DNA of 64,000 bases, from the NCBI GenBank assembly GCA_021773035.1, contig JAJFKU010000002.1:1-64000 (forward strand), written 5' to 3'. Shown piece by piece: positions 26,916 to 35,395 of the stretch. The DNA is from Woeseiaceae bacterium (GTDB taxonomy: Bacteria; Pseudomonadota; Gammaproteobacteria; Steroidobacterales; Woeseiaceae). Every line of letters starts with the position of its first letter. Within the stretch, counting starts at the first letter, position 1. Below the pieces are notes generated by a model, which was given only the letters and a program-made list of their open reading frames with translations, searched no databases and was not told where the DNA came from. A program made the position numbers and the translations under genes.

Positions 26916-27779
26916 TCAGTCGCCAACGCAGGCTCCGGCGTACGCTTTTTGCACATCGGCGTTGTCCAGCTGACAGGCATTGTCGTAGGTCTCGCCGTCC
27001 ATACCGCAAACCGGAGCATATTCCGGCGGACAGTTTTCGCCCAGGCTTTCGCAGACGCCGGCATACTCGATTGAAATACCGCGCCGCTCAGAGAAACAGG
27101 CGTTGCCATAGGTGACCCCATCGACTCCGCAGACCGGCACGAAGAGCTTCGGGCAGGAGCGGACGTTGCACATCCCTTCGGTGAAATTCGCAATACCGGC
27201 TTTTTCGCCGAAGCAGGCATTGTCATAGGTAAGCCCGTCTTCGCCGCAGACCGGCGCGAAAACTTTCGGGCAGTTGTCAATGTCGCAAACACCCTTTCGC
27301 TGCACCAGAATTCGCTCTGCATTAGCTTCACAGCGATTGACAAAAGTGCGCCCATTCATGCCACAAACAGGGTCTTCGTAGCTGGGGCAACCGTTTGCCG
27401 TGCAGGCACCGAGCCCGGCAATTTCAGCCTGTGACTTGTTCGCGAAACACTCGTTGATATAAGTATTACCGTCTTCGCCGCAGACCGGATCAAACAGCTC
27501 CGGGCAGCCGTCCGCATCGCCTTCCAGGCAGATGCCGGCACTGACAACCTCTACCCCGGCTACACCGGCGACACATTCGTTACTGTAAGTCTGGCCGTCA
27601 GCACCGCAGACCGGGTCGTATTGCATCGTGCAGGCCGCCATACTTTCCTCCGCGAGCAGCAGCGGCGCGCCGGTCGGTGGAAAAATACGCTGCAAATCGA
27701 CGGTTTCCGCTGCGAGCGCGAGGGCAGGAGTAAAGGCTAATATCAGTGCCAGGAGCCTGTTTGGGTTTTGCCATCTCAT
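26916..27779 (-). CDS. Secreted six-domain Kazal-type serine protease inhibitor
   Basis: 287 residues. A signal peptide (LLALILAFTPALALAA) is followed by six tandem Kazal-like domains, with first to last cysteine at 50-84, 92-126, 131-165, 170-204, 209-243 and 250-284. Each has exactly four cysteines spaced C-x7-C-x10-C-x14-C, with consensus PVCG-x-[DN]-G-x-T-[YF]. Classical Kazal domains have six cysteines; here the C1-C5 pair is lost and pairs 2-4 and 3-6 are kept. By alignment to avian ovomucoid, the P1 residues would be Met, Glu, Ser, Lys, Lys and Pro. The gene converges on the HerA-like gene and precedes yibQ-ctpA-envC on the same strand. Its target is unknown. Confidence 0.9.
   Translation of the reverse strand: MRWQNPNRLLALILAFTPALALAAETVDLQRIFPPTGAPLLLAEESMAACTMQYDPVCGADGQTYSNECVAGVAGVEVVSAGICLEGDADGCPELFDPVCGEDGNTYINECFANKSQAEIAGLGACTANGCPSYEDPVCGMNGRTFVNRCEANAERILVQRKGVCDIDNCPKVFAPVCGEDGLTYDNACFGEKAGIANFTEGMCNVRSCPKLFVPVCGVDGVTYGNACFSERRGISIEYAGVCESLGENCPPEYAPVCGMDGETYDNACQLDNADVQKAYAGACVGD
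26928..27632 (-). repeat. Six tandem Kazal-encoding repeats
   Basis: Six DNA units of 117-126 bp encode the Kazal domains (residue spacing 42, 39, 39, 39 and 41 between first cysteines). The units are divergent at DNA level but keep the bases encoding PVCG and the cysteine frame. The periodicity also creates cysteine-rich open frames in neighbouring phases that should not be taken for genes. Confidence 0.85.
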
Positions 27780-27815
27780 CGTTTTCTTAGAGCCCTATGT
27801 TTGTTCGCAGTTCAC

Positions 27816-28550
27816 TCATTGTTGCAACAACTCGCTGATCGTGACCAGCTCATAACCCTCAGCCGCGAGCTTTGGCAGCTCGCGTTCCAGCAGCTCGAGT
27901 GTTGCCGCATACGGATGGCCGATCGCGACTATCGAACCGCGTCTGTCGGCCAGGCGCTTCATGCGCTTGAACTCCCGCGCGACGGTTTCCGGCCGGCGAT
28001 CGGGGTCCAGGAAGACGTCTCGCTTACGAGCATTGACGCCGAGCTCTCCTGCCATTTGTAGTGCGACACTCCGGTGAGTGGTAAAGCTGTCGATAAAAAA
28101 CAGGTTTTCGCGGGCCTGGATCTCCTCCATCAACCACCGCATATGTCCGGGGTGCCGGGTCAGGAGGCTGCCGCGATGGTTGTTAACACCGATGGCGTGC
28201 GGCACCGAGGTCAACGCCAGGGCAAACGTGTCACCAAACTCGCGACGGCTCATATCCAGGCGGATACCGTGCGGCTCCAGCAGGCTGTCATCCGACTGTG
28301 CCTGCAGCGGCAAATGCAGCAATACCTCCTTGCCGTTGTCGTAGGCCCGCGCGGCCAGGGCCTGGGCCCGCGGTGTGCCGGGAAGAACGGCGAAAGTAAC
28401 GGGGCCGGGCAGCTCTATGGCTCGCAGGCCAGCGTCCAGGCGATATCCCAGGTCATCGATAATAATGGCGATTTGAGGCGGGCTGTTCGCGACGGATCCG
28501 GACGCCGACAACACCAGTAGCGCCAGCAGGCAGGGCTTCATGAGCTTCAT
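27816..28550 (-). CDS. yibQ: Divergent polysaccharide deacetylase family protein (YibQ)
   Basis: 244 residues with an N-terminal signal peptide. It carries the DUF610 core: IAIIIDDLGYRLDAGLRAI, then LPGPVTFAVLPGTP, a LLHLPLQA strand and GVNNHRGSLLT. These proteins share the NodB-like fold and are predicted periplasmic; the substrate is not established. The start overlaps the ctpA stop by four bases (ATGA). The envC-ctpA-yibQ order matches many gammaproteobacteria and implies a role in cell-envelope or septal peptidoglycan maintenance. Confidence 0.88.
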   Translation of the reverse strand: MKLMKPCLLALLVLSASGSVANSPPQIAIIIDDLGYRLDAGLRAIELPGPVTFAVLPGTPRAQALAARAYDNGKEVLLHLPLQAQSDDSLLEPHGIRLDMSRREFGDTFALALTSVPHAIGVNNHRGSLLTRHPGHMRWLMEEIQARENLFFIDSFTTHRSVALQMAGELGVNARKRDVFLDPDRRPETVAREFKRMKRLADRRGSIVAIGHPYAATLELLERELPKLAAEGYELVTISELLQQ

Positions 28551-29767
28551 TTTGCGTTGCTGTGCATCACCGCGTGAGGTTGCAGCTGCTGCAACGCCTC
28601 GGCCAGCTGTCCATCGGCTTCGCGGTCCAGCAGCCCCGACAGGCTCAGGTCGGGATAACCCGGGGTATCCTCGACGAGAAGGTCCGGCGTAATGCCGACA
28701 TCCTGAATCGAATCGCCCGACGGTGTGTAGTAGCGCGACGTCGTCAGTTTGATCGCTCGACCTCTCGACAGCGGCATCACTGTTTGTACGAGGCCCTTGC
28801 CAAAAGTAGCGGTACCGATAATCGTCGCGCGATTGTGATCCTGCAGGGCACCGGCCACGATCTCCGAAGCAGACGCCGAACCGCTATTCACCAGCACGAC
28901 CATTGCTGCTCCGTCAAGAATATCACCGCGATGCGCGACGCGTGTGAAGCGCGACTCCACCGAACGACCATCCGCCGATACGATCACACCGGCGTCCAGA
29001 AACAGGTCGGATACATCGACAGCGGAATCAAGAACGCCGCCGGGATTGTTCCTCAAATCCAGTACCAGGCCATCCAGCAAGCCGCCCCGGGCGTCCTGCA
29101 ACTCGTCAACCGCGCGACTCAGCTCCCGCGCCGTGCCTTCGTTGAACTGATTAACCCGCACATAACCGTGCGCGTGGCTCAGGAGTTCCTTGTGGACGCT
29201 GGCGACACGAATGATCTGCCGCCGCATTTCATGATCGATAACATCGCCTTCGCGCAGCACGGAAAGCGTAACCTTGCTGCCCGCACTACCGCGCAGAGAG
29301 TTCATCGTGTCTCGCAGGCGCCCCGCTTCAACCGCCTGCCCATCAACCGCCAGCAGTTCGTCGCCGCTGCGTATCCCGGAGCGGGCCGCGGGCGATCCCG
29401 CAATCGGTGAGATAATCCTGATCGCGTTGTCAACCTCCGCAACCTCGATGCCGACCCCGGTGTAGCTACCCGTTGTGCTAATCCGGATATCGCGATACTC
29501 GGAGGCATCCAGATACTCCGAATGAGCGTCGAGATCTCCGACCATGCCGCGAATTGCACTTTCGAGAAGCTCCGCATCATCGATCGGTTCAACATATTCA
29601 CGCTTAACGCGCTCGAGGACTTCCGCGAACAGCTGCGCCTGTTCCCAGGACAGTTCCGCTTTGCCAAGCGGTTTATCGGCACCGAGAAGACCACCACCGA
29701 CCGACAGGCCCAGGCCCATTACCACGCCGATAACGATTACAAGAATTGCTCTTATTTTCAATGACAT
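28547..29767 (-). CDS. ctpA: S41-family C-terminal processing peptidase (CtpA)
   Basis: 406 residues. An N-terminal membrane anchor or signal (about 5-29) is followed by a PDZ domain (about 95-175, GVGIEVAEVDNAIRIISPI) and the S41 protease core. The catalytic serine is in GSASASE (296-302) and the lysine is Lys324 in TFGKG. It cleaves periplasmic proteins near their C-termini. It lies between envC and yibQ, and family members are known to control peptidoglycan hydrolases, so EnvC-dependent cell separation is a plausible process. Confidence 0.94.
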   Translation of the reverse strand: MSLKIRAILVIVIGVVMGLGLSVGGGLLGADKPLGKAELSWEQAQLFAEVLERVKREYVEPIDDAELLESAIRGMVGDLDAHSEYLDASEYRDIRISTTGSYTGVGIEVAEVDNAIRIISPIAGSPAARSGIRSGDELLAVDGQAVEAGRLRDTMNSLRGSAGSKVTLSVLREGDVIDHEMRRQIIRVASVHKELLSHAHGYVRVNQFNEGTARELSRAVDELQDARGGLLDGLVLDLRNNPGGVLDSAVDVSDLFLDAGVIVSADGRSVESRFTRVAHRGDILDGAAMVVLVNSGSASASEIVAGALQDHNRATIIGTATFGKGLVQTVMPLSRGRAIKLTTSRYYTPSGDSIQDVGITPDLLVEDTPGYPDLSLSGLLDREADGQLAEALQQLQPHAVMHSNAK

Positions 29768-29844
29768 AGAGTGTTCCTGGTGCCCCGGCCTTCGACTCTT
29801 ATGGCACGATCCTTGGCCTCGACCTTAGCACAGAATACGGCGTG

Positions 29845-31005
29845 CTATCCGCCCGGCCGCCGTGTTACCCATTGCTGCGGATTCACCGGCTTCGTTCCCC
29901 GGCGAAGCTCGAAGTAGACACTGGCCTGTTGTTGCCCGCCGCTGTCGCCGACCGTTGCAATGACGTCCCCCGGCGCTACCCAGTCGCCGGCGTTCTTGAG
30001 AATCGTCTCGTTGTAACCGTAGAGCGACATGTAACCCTCGCCGTGATCGACAATAACGAGCAGGCCCATGCCGGCCAGCCAGTCCGCAAACGCGATACGT
30101 CCGTGATAGACGGCGCGAACTTCGCGTCCGCGGGGCGCCGCCAGCACAACACCGTTCCATTTGATCTTGCCGCCGACGCGCGGCTGCCCGAAGTCGTGGA
30201 TGAGGGTGCCGGCAACCGGCCAGGTGAGGCGGCCCTTGTGCTTGCTGAACGCCTCCTCGGAGGTGATCGGGTAATCCGACAGAATACTGGTCAGCTCTGC
30301 GATCAACCGTGTCAGGTCTTCTTCCTGGGCAGCAAGCCCTTCAACCTCCCGCCCTTCACTGGCGATTTTCGCGCGCAAGCTGGTCAACAGGTCGTGACGC
30401 CGCTCCTGCGATTGATTCAGTTCACCCAGTTTCGCGTAGCGGCTTTGTGCCAAACCCGTCAATCGCGCCTCTTCCGCGGCAATCTGGCTGCGCAGCTCTT
30501 CGAGCCTGCGGATTTCCACCATCACCGCCTCAATATTACCGGCACGATAATCGTTCAGATAACGATAGTAGGCCATCAACCGGCCAAGCATGGCCGGGTC
30601 CTTCTGGTTGAGCAGCAGGCGGATTTTTTCCTGGCTGCCACTCATATAGGCCGCCCGCAGCTGCGCGGCCAGCTCCCCGGACTCCTCGTCCAGGTGCGCT
30701 TCGTGCGCTTCGAGATCCGCGCTGAGCGCGACTCTTTTGGTCTCGGTATAGCGCTGCTCGCGCTCAATTTCCTTGATGCGCATGCGCTGCTCGGATATCT
30801 GCACCTCTATGCTCTGCAGTTCGCCGGTCAGCCGATCTCTCTCGGCCGCGCTGCGGTCCATGCTTTCCTTGAGCTCGCTGATCCGCTCCCGAACCTGCTC
30901 CAGCTCGCGCTCCTTGACCTTCGCCAGCTCTCCGTGCGAATCCTGCGCCTGCACCGCCAGGGTAGCGGCAAGCAGCGTGGTCAGCAGTATCAATGGCGAC
31001 TTCAT
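29845..31005 (-). CDS. envC: Murein hydrolase activator EnvC
   Basis: 386 residues. A signal peptide (LILLTTLLAATLAVQA) is followed by long coiled coils (about 25-110 and 140-230) and a C-terminal LytM domain (about 270-375). The LytM zinc ligands are degenerate: the final H-x-H is replaced by VYFELRRG, exactly as in E. coli EnvC, so it is an activator of amidases and not a hydrolase. It acts at the septum with FtsEX and AmiA/B. gpmI, often directly upstream of envC, is absent here. Confidence 0.94.
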   Translation of the reverse strand: MKSPLILLTTLLAATLAVQAQDSHGELAKVKERELEQVRERISELKESMDRSAAERDRLTGELQSIEVQISEQRMRIKEIEREQRYTETKRVALSADLEAHEAHLDEESGELAAQLRAAYMSGSQEKIRLLLNQKDPAMLGRLMAYYRYLNDYRAGNIEAVMVEIRRLEELRSQIAAEEARLTGLAQSRYAKLGELNQSQERRHDLLTSLRAKIASEGREVEGLAAQEEDLTRLIAELTSILSDYPITSEEAFSKHKGRLTWPVAGTLIHDFGQPRVGGKIKWNGVVLAAPRGREVRAVYHGRIAFADWLAGMGLLVIVDHGEGYMSLYGYNETILKNAGDWVAPGDVIATVGDSGGQQQASVYFELRRGTKPVNPQQWVTRRPGG

Positions 31006-31089
31006 GGCCGCAGAGTGTAGAGCCTTCGAGGGGGTGTTTCCCAGACTTTTACAGGTATAATCCCGCGATTCTCGGTACCTGAGTAACCC

Positions 31090-31560
31090 ATGGACAAAAT
31101 TGTAGAATTCGCCGGCAACAACACTTTGCTGGTGGCGGCCTTGATGATCAGCTTTTTCATCGTCGTGTTCTCCGAACTGCGCCGCAAAGCCAGCGGTTTA
31201 GTGAACATTGAGGCGATTGAAGCGGTCAAACTCATTAATAACGACGCTGTAGTTATCGATTTGCGCAGCGTCGACGCTTTCTCAAAAGGCCATATCGTGA
31301 ATGCGAAGAATATTCCGTCGGATGAACTCGACGGCAGGATCGAAGGCCTCGGTGAGTTCAAGTCCAAACCGATTGTTGCGGTTTGCGATGCGGGTGTAAC
31401 GTCTACCAAAGCCGTTAATACGCTACGCACGGCCGGCTTTGAAAGTGTCTACGGGCTGAAGGGCGGCATGAGCGGCTGGGGACAGGCCGGGCTGCCAGTG
31501 GTAACCGGTAAGAAAACGAAGGCGAAGAAGTCGAAAGACAAAAAAGCGAAAAACAAATAG
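31090..31560 (+). CDS. yibN: Rhodanese-like domain protein (YibN)
   Basis: 156 residues. An N-terminal membrane helix (LLVAALMISFFIVVFSEL) is followed by a rhodanese domain with VVIDLRSVDAFSKGHIVNA and the active-site loop around CDAGVTSTKA. The tail is lysine-rich (KKTKAKKSKDKKAKNK). It probably handles sulfane sulfur at the inner face of the membrane. The order yibN-grxC-secB-gpsA is a conserved gammaproteobacterial cluster, diverging here from envC with only 84 bp between. Confidence 0.92.
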   Translation: MDKIVEFAGNNTLLVAALMISFFIVVFSELRRKASGLVNIEAIEAVKLINNDAVVIDLRSVDAFSKGHIVNAKNIPSDELDGRIEGLGEFKSKPIVAVCDAGVTSTKAVNTLRTAGFESVYGLKGGMSGWGQAGLPVVTGKKTKAKKSKDKKAKNK

Positions 31561-31568
31561 GGCGCCGC

Positions 31569-31832
31569 ATGAGCTCATTGAATGCAGTCACAATTTACGG
31601 CAACACGACTTGCGCGTACTGTGGTGCGGCCCGAATGCTGCTGGCGAAGAAGGCCGTGGCGTTTCAGGACATCGTCATTAGCGACGATGCCGATAAAGAG
31701 GCGGAGATGCAGGAACGAAGCGGCAGCCATGTTGTGCCGCAGATATTCATTGGCGACACTCATGTTGGTGGTTTCGCGGAACTTTGCGCTCTGGACAAGA
31801 GCGGAGAGCTGGATAAACTGCTCGCCGGATGA
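31569..31832 (+). CDS. grxC: Glutaredoxin 3
   Basis: 87 residues. Glutaredoxin fold with active site TTCAYCGAA (C-x-x-C near 14-17) and the cis-proline segment HVVPQIFIGDTHVGGF that binds glutathione. It reduces disulfides and mixed glutathione disulfides in the cytoplasm. The usual GrxC site is CPYC; CAYC is a mild variant that keeps both cysteines. Second gene of the yibN-grxC-secB-gpsA operon. Confidence 0.93.
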   Translation: MSSLNAVTIYGNTTCAYCGAARMLLAKKAVAFQDIVISDDADKEAEMQERSGSHVVPQIFIGDTHVGGFAELCALDKSGELDKLLAG

Positions 31833-31865
31833 GCTGGCGGGATACTACAAGAGATAGGAAGAACG

Positions 31866-32336
31866 ATGGCAGAGGAACAAGCGGCTGAAAAGCACTTATC
31901 GATAGGCAAGATTTACCTGAAGGATTTTTCGTTCGAGTCGCCGCAGGCGCCGCGCGTATTCCGTCAAAACGACTGGAAGCCGCAAACGGACCTGAACCTG
32001 CGCAGCAGCCACACGGTCGTGGAAGACGATCACCACGAGATCGTGCTGACGGTAACCATAGAGGCCAAAGCTGAAGACAGAACGCTGTTCCTGGTTGAGC
32101 TGCAGCAGGCCGGACTCTTTCAGATCAGTGGCTATGAAGGCGACGAACTTGGCGCCATTATCGGTAGCTTCTGTCCGAATATTCTGTTTCCGTATGCGCG
32201 CGAGAGTATTGCCTCGCTGATTCAGAAAGGCGGCTTTCCGGAATTCGTGCTGCAACCGATCAACTTCGACGCATTGTACCTGCAGTCGCAGCAGCAACGA
32301 GCGACAGAGCAGGTAGCGGACGCGGAGAAACACTGA
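31866..32336 (+). CDS. secB: Protein-export chaperone SecB
   Basis: 156 residues, the family length. SecB is a tetrameric cytosolic chaperone that keeps preproteins unfolded and hands them to SecA. Conserved stretches include IYLKDFSFESPQAP, VVLTVTIEAKAED-like strand EIVLTVTIEA, and CPNILFPYARE followed by GGFPEFVLQPINFDALY. Its stop codon TGA (32334-32336) overlaps the CTG at 32333 proposed as the gpsA start. Confidence 0.96.
   Translation: MAEEQAAEKHLSIGKIYLKDFSFESPQAPRVFRQNDWKPQTDLNLRSSHTVVEDDHHEIVLTVTIEAKAEDRTLFLVELQQAGLFQISGYEGDELGAIIGSFCPNILFPYARESIASLIQKGGFPEFVLQPINFDALYLQSQQQRATEQVADAEKH
32324..32335 (+). promoter_or_regulatory. Ribosome site and CTG start of gpsA, overlapping the secB stop
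   Basis: GGAG (32324-32327), spacer AAACA, then CTG (32333-32335) in the gpsA frame. The CTG shares TG with the secB TGA, the same four-base geometry as the common ATGA overlap. No ATG, GTG or TTG exists in this frame between here and codon 33 of the protein, so this site decides the start. Confidence 0.7.
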
Positions 32337-33352
32337 TAAGCGACCGTGCGCAAAGAGCGATCGCCGTTGTCGGCGCCGGTTCCTGGGGAACGGCGCTGGC
32401 ACTGCAGCTTGCTCGCAGTGGCCGCGAGGTGCGTCTCGGCGGTGTTCGCGAACTGGACCTGCTCGAGGCGATGGCGGTCGATGGCGAGAACACCCGTTAT
32501 CTTCCCGGCATCGAGTTTCCGTCGAATCTCAAGGCCTCCCCCGACCTGGATGTTTGCCTCCGCGGTGTGCGCGACATCCTGGTCGTGGTCCCCAGCCACG
32601 GGCTTCGCGAAACGCTGACGGCTATCAAACCGATGCTCGGACCGGAATCTCGACTCTGCTGGGCAACGAAGGGTTTCGAGCTGCACTCGGGAAAACTGCC
32701 ACATCAGGTCGTCGCCGAAGTGCTGGGCGAGAACCTGCCAATGGCCGTGCTTTCCGGCCCGACCTTTGCCAAGGAAGTCGCCGAAGGGCTGCCGACCGCA
32801 ATGACAATAGCCGCCAACGATGAGGAATTCGGACAATCGCTCGCAGCGGCACTGTCGGACGATAATTTCCGCGCCTACACCTCGGACGACATCGCAGGCG
32901 TTGAGGTCGGCGGTGCAGTCAAGAACGTGCTCGCCATCGGCGCCGGCATGTGCGACGGCCTGGGTTTCGGCGCCAATGCCCGCGTCGCATTGATCACGCG
33001 CGGGCTCGTCGAGCTAAGCCGCCTCGGTGTCGCGCTGGGCGCCCGGCAGGAAACGATTATGGGTCTCGCCGGTATGGGCGATCTCGTCCTGACCTGCACC
33101 GACAATCTGTCACGCAACCGGCGCATGGGCCTGGCACTCGCCTCCGGCATGACCGTTGACGAGGCGCAGGAGGAAATCCAGCAGGTCGTCGAAGGCGTGC
33201 TGGCCGCCGAGGCGGTGAAGGAAGTTGCGGACAAGCTCGATATCGAAATGCCCATCTGCCAGCAGGTCTACCGCATTCTCTATGAAGGCGCAGCACCGCG
33301 CGAAGCCGTTGGTGCGTTAATGAGTCGGGCGCTGAAGCCCGAGCAGGAATAG
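32333..33352 (+). CDS. gpsA: Glycerol-3-phosphate dehydrogenase [NAD(P)+]
   Basis: 339 residues if translation starts at the CTG at 32333, the same length as E. coli GpsA. It reduces dihydroxyacetone phosphate to sn-glycerol-3-phosphate for phospholipid synthesis. The NAD-binding motif AVVGAGSWGTALALQLARSG falls at about 10-29 and would be lost if the first GTG (32429) were used. Later motifs include SGPTFAKEVAEGLPTA, the catalytic-lysine region VGGAVKNVLAIGAG and GLAGMGDLVLTC. Translational coupling to secB through the CTGA overlap is likely. Confidence 0.93.
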   Translation: MISDRAQRAIAVVGAGSWGTALALQLARSGREVRLGGVRELDLLEAMAVDGENTRYLPGIEFPSNLKASPDLDVCLRGVRDILVVVPSHGLRETLTAIKPMLGPESRLCWATKGFELHSGKLPHQVVAEVLGENLPMAVLSGPTFAKEVAEGLPTAMTIAANDEEFGQSLAAALSDDNFRAYTSDDIAGVEVGGAVKNVLAIGAGMCDGLGFGANARVALITRGLVELSRLGVALGARQETIMGLAGMGDLVLTCTDNLSRNRRMGLALASGMTVDEAQEEIQQVVEGVLAAEAVKEVADKLDIEMPICQQVYRILYEGAAPREAVGALMSRALKPEQE

Positions 33353-33417
33353 ACCGGTCAGCGAACGTAGCGACCTCTGCTAAGCTCTACTAAACTGAAA
33401 AAAAATAGGGGAACACC

Positions 33418-34908
33418 ATGAATCGTCGCAAATTTTGCAGAACGGCTGTTGCCGCAGGCATCGCCGCTTCATACCCGGTCCTGGGTGGCTGCAGTCGCTC
33501 GGAACCGCCCGTCGCGACCTCCGCCGATACCAGCATTCGCGGTATTTCGCTGGATGGCGCCGAGATTGAGCTTGAAAAAGCCGCCATCCGGGAGCTTGGC
33601 GACGCAATGACGGGGCCGGTTATGCTGTCGGGCCACCCGGACTACGAGGGGACCCGCAAAATATGGAACGGCATGCACGATAAGCGCCCGGCGCTGATTG
33701 CCCAGTGCATGAACAGCGACGACGTGTCGAATGCGGTGACTTTCGCTCGTGAGCGAGAGCTTCTTGTCGCGGTTCGCGGCGGTGGACACAGCTGGCCCGG
33801 CAGGTCTGTCTGTGACGACGGCCTGATGATCGATCTCGCAAGAATGCATGACGTTCGTATCGATACAGAAAACAAACGCGCGCATGTTGGCGGCGGCGCT
33901 CTACTGGGGCACCTCGACAATGCCTCTCTCGAGAAGGGTCTGGTTACGACGGCGGGCGTTGTCTCTCATACCGGTGTTGGCGGTTTTACACTCGGCGGCG
34001 GGTTCGGCCGCCTCAACCGCAAGTACGGACTGGCGATCGACAACGTCCGCTCGGCGGAAATCGTTACGGCTGACGGGCAGGTCCGCCGCATCAGCGCCGA
34101 GGAAGACGCGGAGTTGTTCTGGGCTATTCGCGGCGGGGGCGGCAACTTCGGTGTCGTCAGCAGCTTCGAATTCCAGCTTTATCCGTTTGAGCGCAAGCTG
34201 TTATCCGGCAGCATCGTCTGGCCAATCGATCAGGCCAGAGACGTTTTGGAATTTTACGGCGAATGGTATCTCGGCCTGTCCGACGAACTTTATGTCGGGC
34301 CGACAATGGCCACCATGCCGGACGGCACCAGCGTGATATTGATGGAGGTTGTCTACAACGGCGACCCGGCGCAGGGCGAAAAGGAACTCGCACCGCTGCG
34401 TGCATTGGGTACGGTAATGGAGGACGGCATCAAGATGCAGGACTACACGGTGATGCAGACGCAGGAGGATGCGGCCTTCTCGCACGGCGTCCGGTCTTAC
34501 GCCAAGAACGGCATGGCGAAACAGATTACACAGGAACTGATCGACGACATGCTCGACGCCTTCGTTCCCGATCCGCGCCTGGCGTTCTTCACACACACGG
34601 CCGGTGGCGCCATCAAACGTGTTGGCGAGACTGACACGGCGTTCCCGCATCGCAACGCGGAGACCATGCTGATTGTTGCCGGCGGCTGGATGGATCCGGA
34701 GCAGGATGCGGAGGCCATGGCGACAGCACGAACCTGGTTTGCGAAACTGCAACCGCATACCGGCGGCTACTATGACAACATCGAGTGGGAAGGCGACAAG
34801 AGTGTCGCCGGCAACTATGGCCCGAACTTTGCGCGACTGGCTACCGTCAAGAAACGCGTTGATGCCGGTAACCTGTTTCGCATGAACAGCAATATCAAAC
34901 CGGCTTAG
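33418..34908 (+). CDS. FAD-linked oxidase, berberine-bridge-enzyme type, Tat-exported lipoprotein
   Basis: 496 residues. The leader [14 protein letters not shown] has a twin-arginine motif and ends in a lipobox-like LGGC (Cys25). A PCMH-type FAD domain carries [13 protein letters not shown] with the probable covalent-FAD histidine at 124. The cysteine used for a second flavin link in bicovalent family members appears to be replaced ([13 protein letters not shown]). A BBE C-terminal domain ends in [19 protein letters not shown] and NSNIKP. It oxidises an unknown alcohol, sugar or alkaloid-like substrate outside the cytoplasm. It stands alone; its stop overlaps the convergent trmL stop by four bases. 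Confidence 0.88.
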   Translation: MNRRKFCRTAVAAGIAASYPVLGGCSRSEPPVATSADTSIRGISLDGAEIELEKAAIRELGDAMTGPVMLSGHPDYEGTRKIWNGMHDKRPALIAQCMNSDDVSNAVTFARERELLVAVRGGGHSWPGRSVCDDGLMIDLARMHDVRIDTENKRAHVGGGALLGHLDNASLEKGLVTTAGVVSHTGVGGFTLGGGFGRLNRKYGLAIDNVRSAEIVTADGQVRRISAEEDAELFWAIRGGGGNFGVVSSFEFQLYPFERKLLSGSIVWPIDQARDVLEFYGEWYLGLSDELYVGPTMATMPDGTSVILMEVVYNGDPAQGEKELAPLRALGTVMEDGIKMQDYTVMQTQEDAAFSHGVRSYAKNGMAKQITQELIDDMLDAFVPDPRLAFFTHTAGGAIKRVGETDTAFPHRNAETMLIVAGGWMDPEQDAEAMATARTWFAKLQPHTGGYYDNIEWEGDKSVAGNYGPNFARLATVKKRVDAGNLFRMNSNIKPA

Positions 34909-35369
34909 CGACCGCCGGCAAAACCCAGCTGGCGCCAAACCTCGTAGACGACGACCGCAGCTGAATTCGAAAGATTCAGGCTGCGGCTGTTTTCCTTCAT
35001 TGGTAGCCGCAGGCGTTGCTCAGCTGGCACGGACTCGAGGACTTCCTGCGGCAGGCCGCGCGTCTCCGGCCCGAATAGCAGGGCGTCGTTTTTTTGGAAC
35101 GCCGCTGCATCGTAACGTGTTGTACCTCGTGTACTCAGCGCAAACACCCGCGGTGCCTGCAACGCGTCCAGGCATGCTGTCAGCGACGCGTGTGTCGATA
35201 CCGTCGCGAACTCCGCGTAGTCGAGACCGGCTCGTTTGAGTCGCGGCTCATCGAGCTCGAACCCCAGCGGTTCCACGAGGTGCAGCGCCACGCCGGTATT
35301 GGCACACAGGCGAATAATGTTGCCGGTATTGGGCGGTATCTCCGGCTCGTAAAGAATGAGGTTAATCAT
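34905..35369 (-). CDS. trmL: tRNA (cytidine/uridine(34)-2'-O)-methyltransferase TrmL
   Basis: 154 residues, the size of E. coli TrmL (157). SPOUT-class methyltransferase that 2'-O-methylates position 34 of tRNA-Leu isoacceptors using S-adenosylmethionine. Visible motifs are the N-terminal [31 protein letters not shown] in the knot and [20 protein letters not shown] at the C-terminus. Single gene, divergent from the pyrD-type gene with 26 bp between starts. Confidence 0.94.
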   Translation of the reverse strand: MINLILYEPEIPPNTGNIIRLCANTGVALHLVEPLGFELDEPRLKRAGLDYAEFATVSTHASLTACLDALQAPRVFALSTRGTTRYDAAAFQKNDALLFGPETRGLPQEVLESVPAEQRLRLPMKENSRSLNLSNSAAVVVYEVWRQLGFAGGR

Positions 35370-35395
35370 CTAAAACCCTGTAGAATGCGGCGCCG

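Noticed and set aside
26909..27355. Cysteine-rich frame overlapping the Kazal gene in another phase
   Set aside because: Its periodicity comes from the DNA repeats of the Kazal gene; it has no signal peptide or proper cysteine spacing.
29842..31020. Long plus-strand open frame (392 codons) opposite envC
   Set aside because: It is antisense to a clear EnvC, has low-complexity composition and no recognisable domain; it reflects GC-rich codon bias on the opposite strand.
32429..33352. GTG at 32429 as the gpsA start
   Set aside because: It would remove the first 32 residues, including the NAD-binding glycine motif, leaving an unlikely enzyme.
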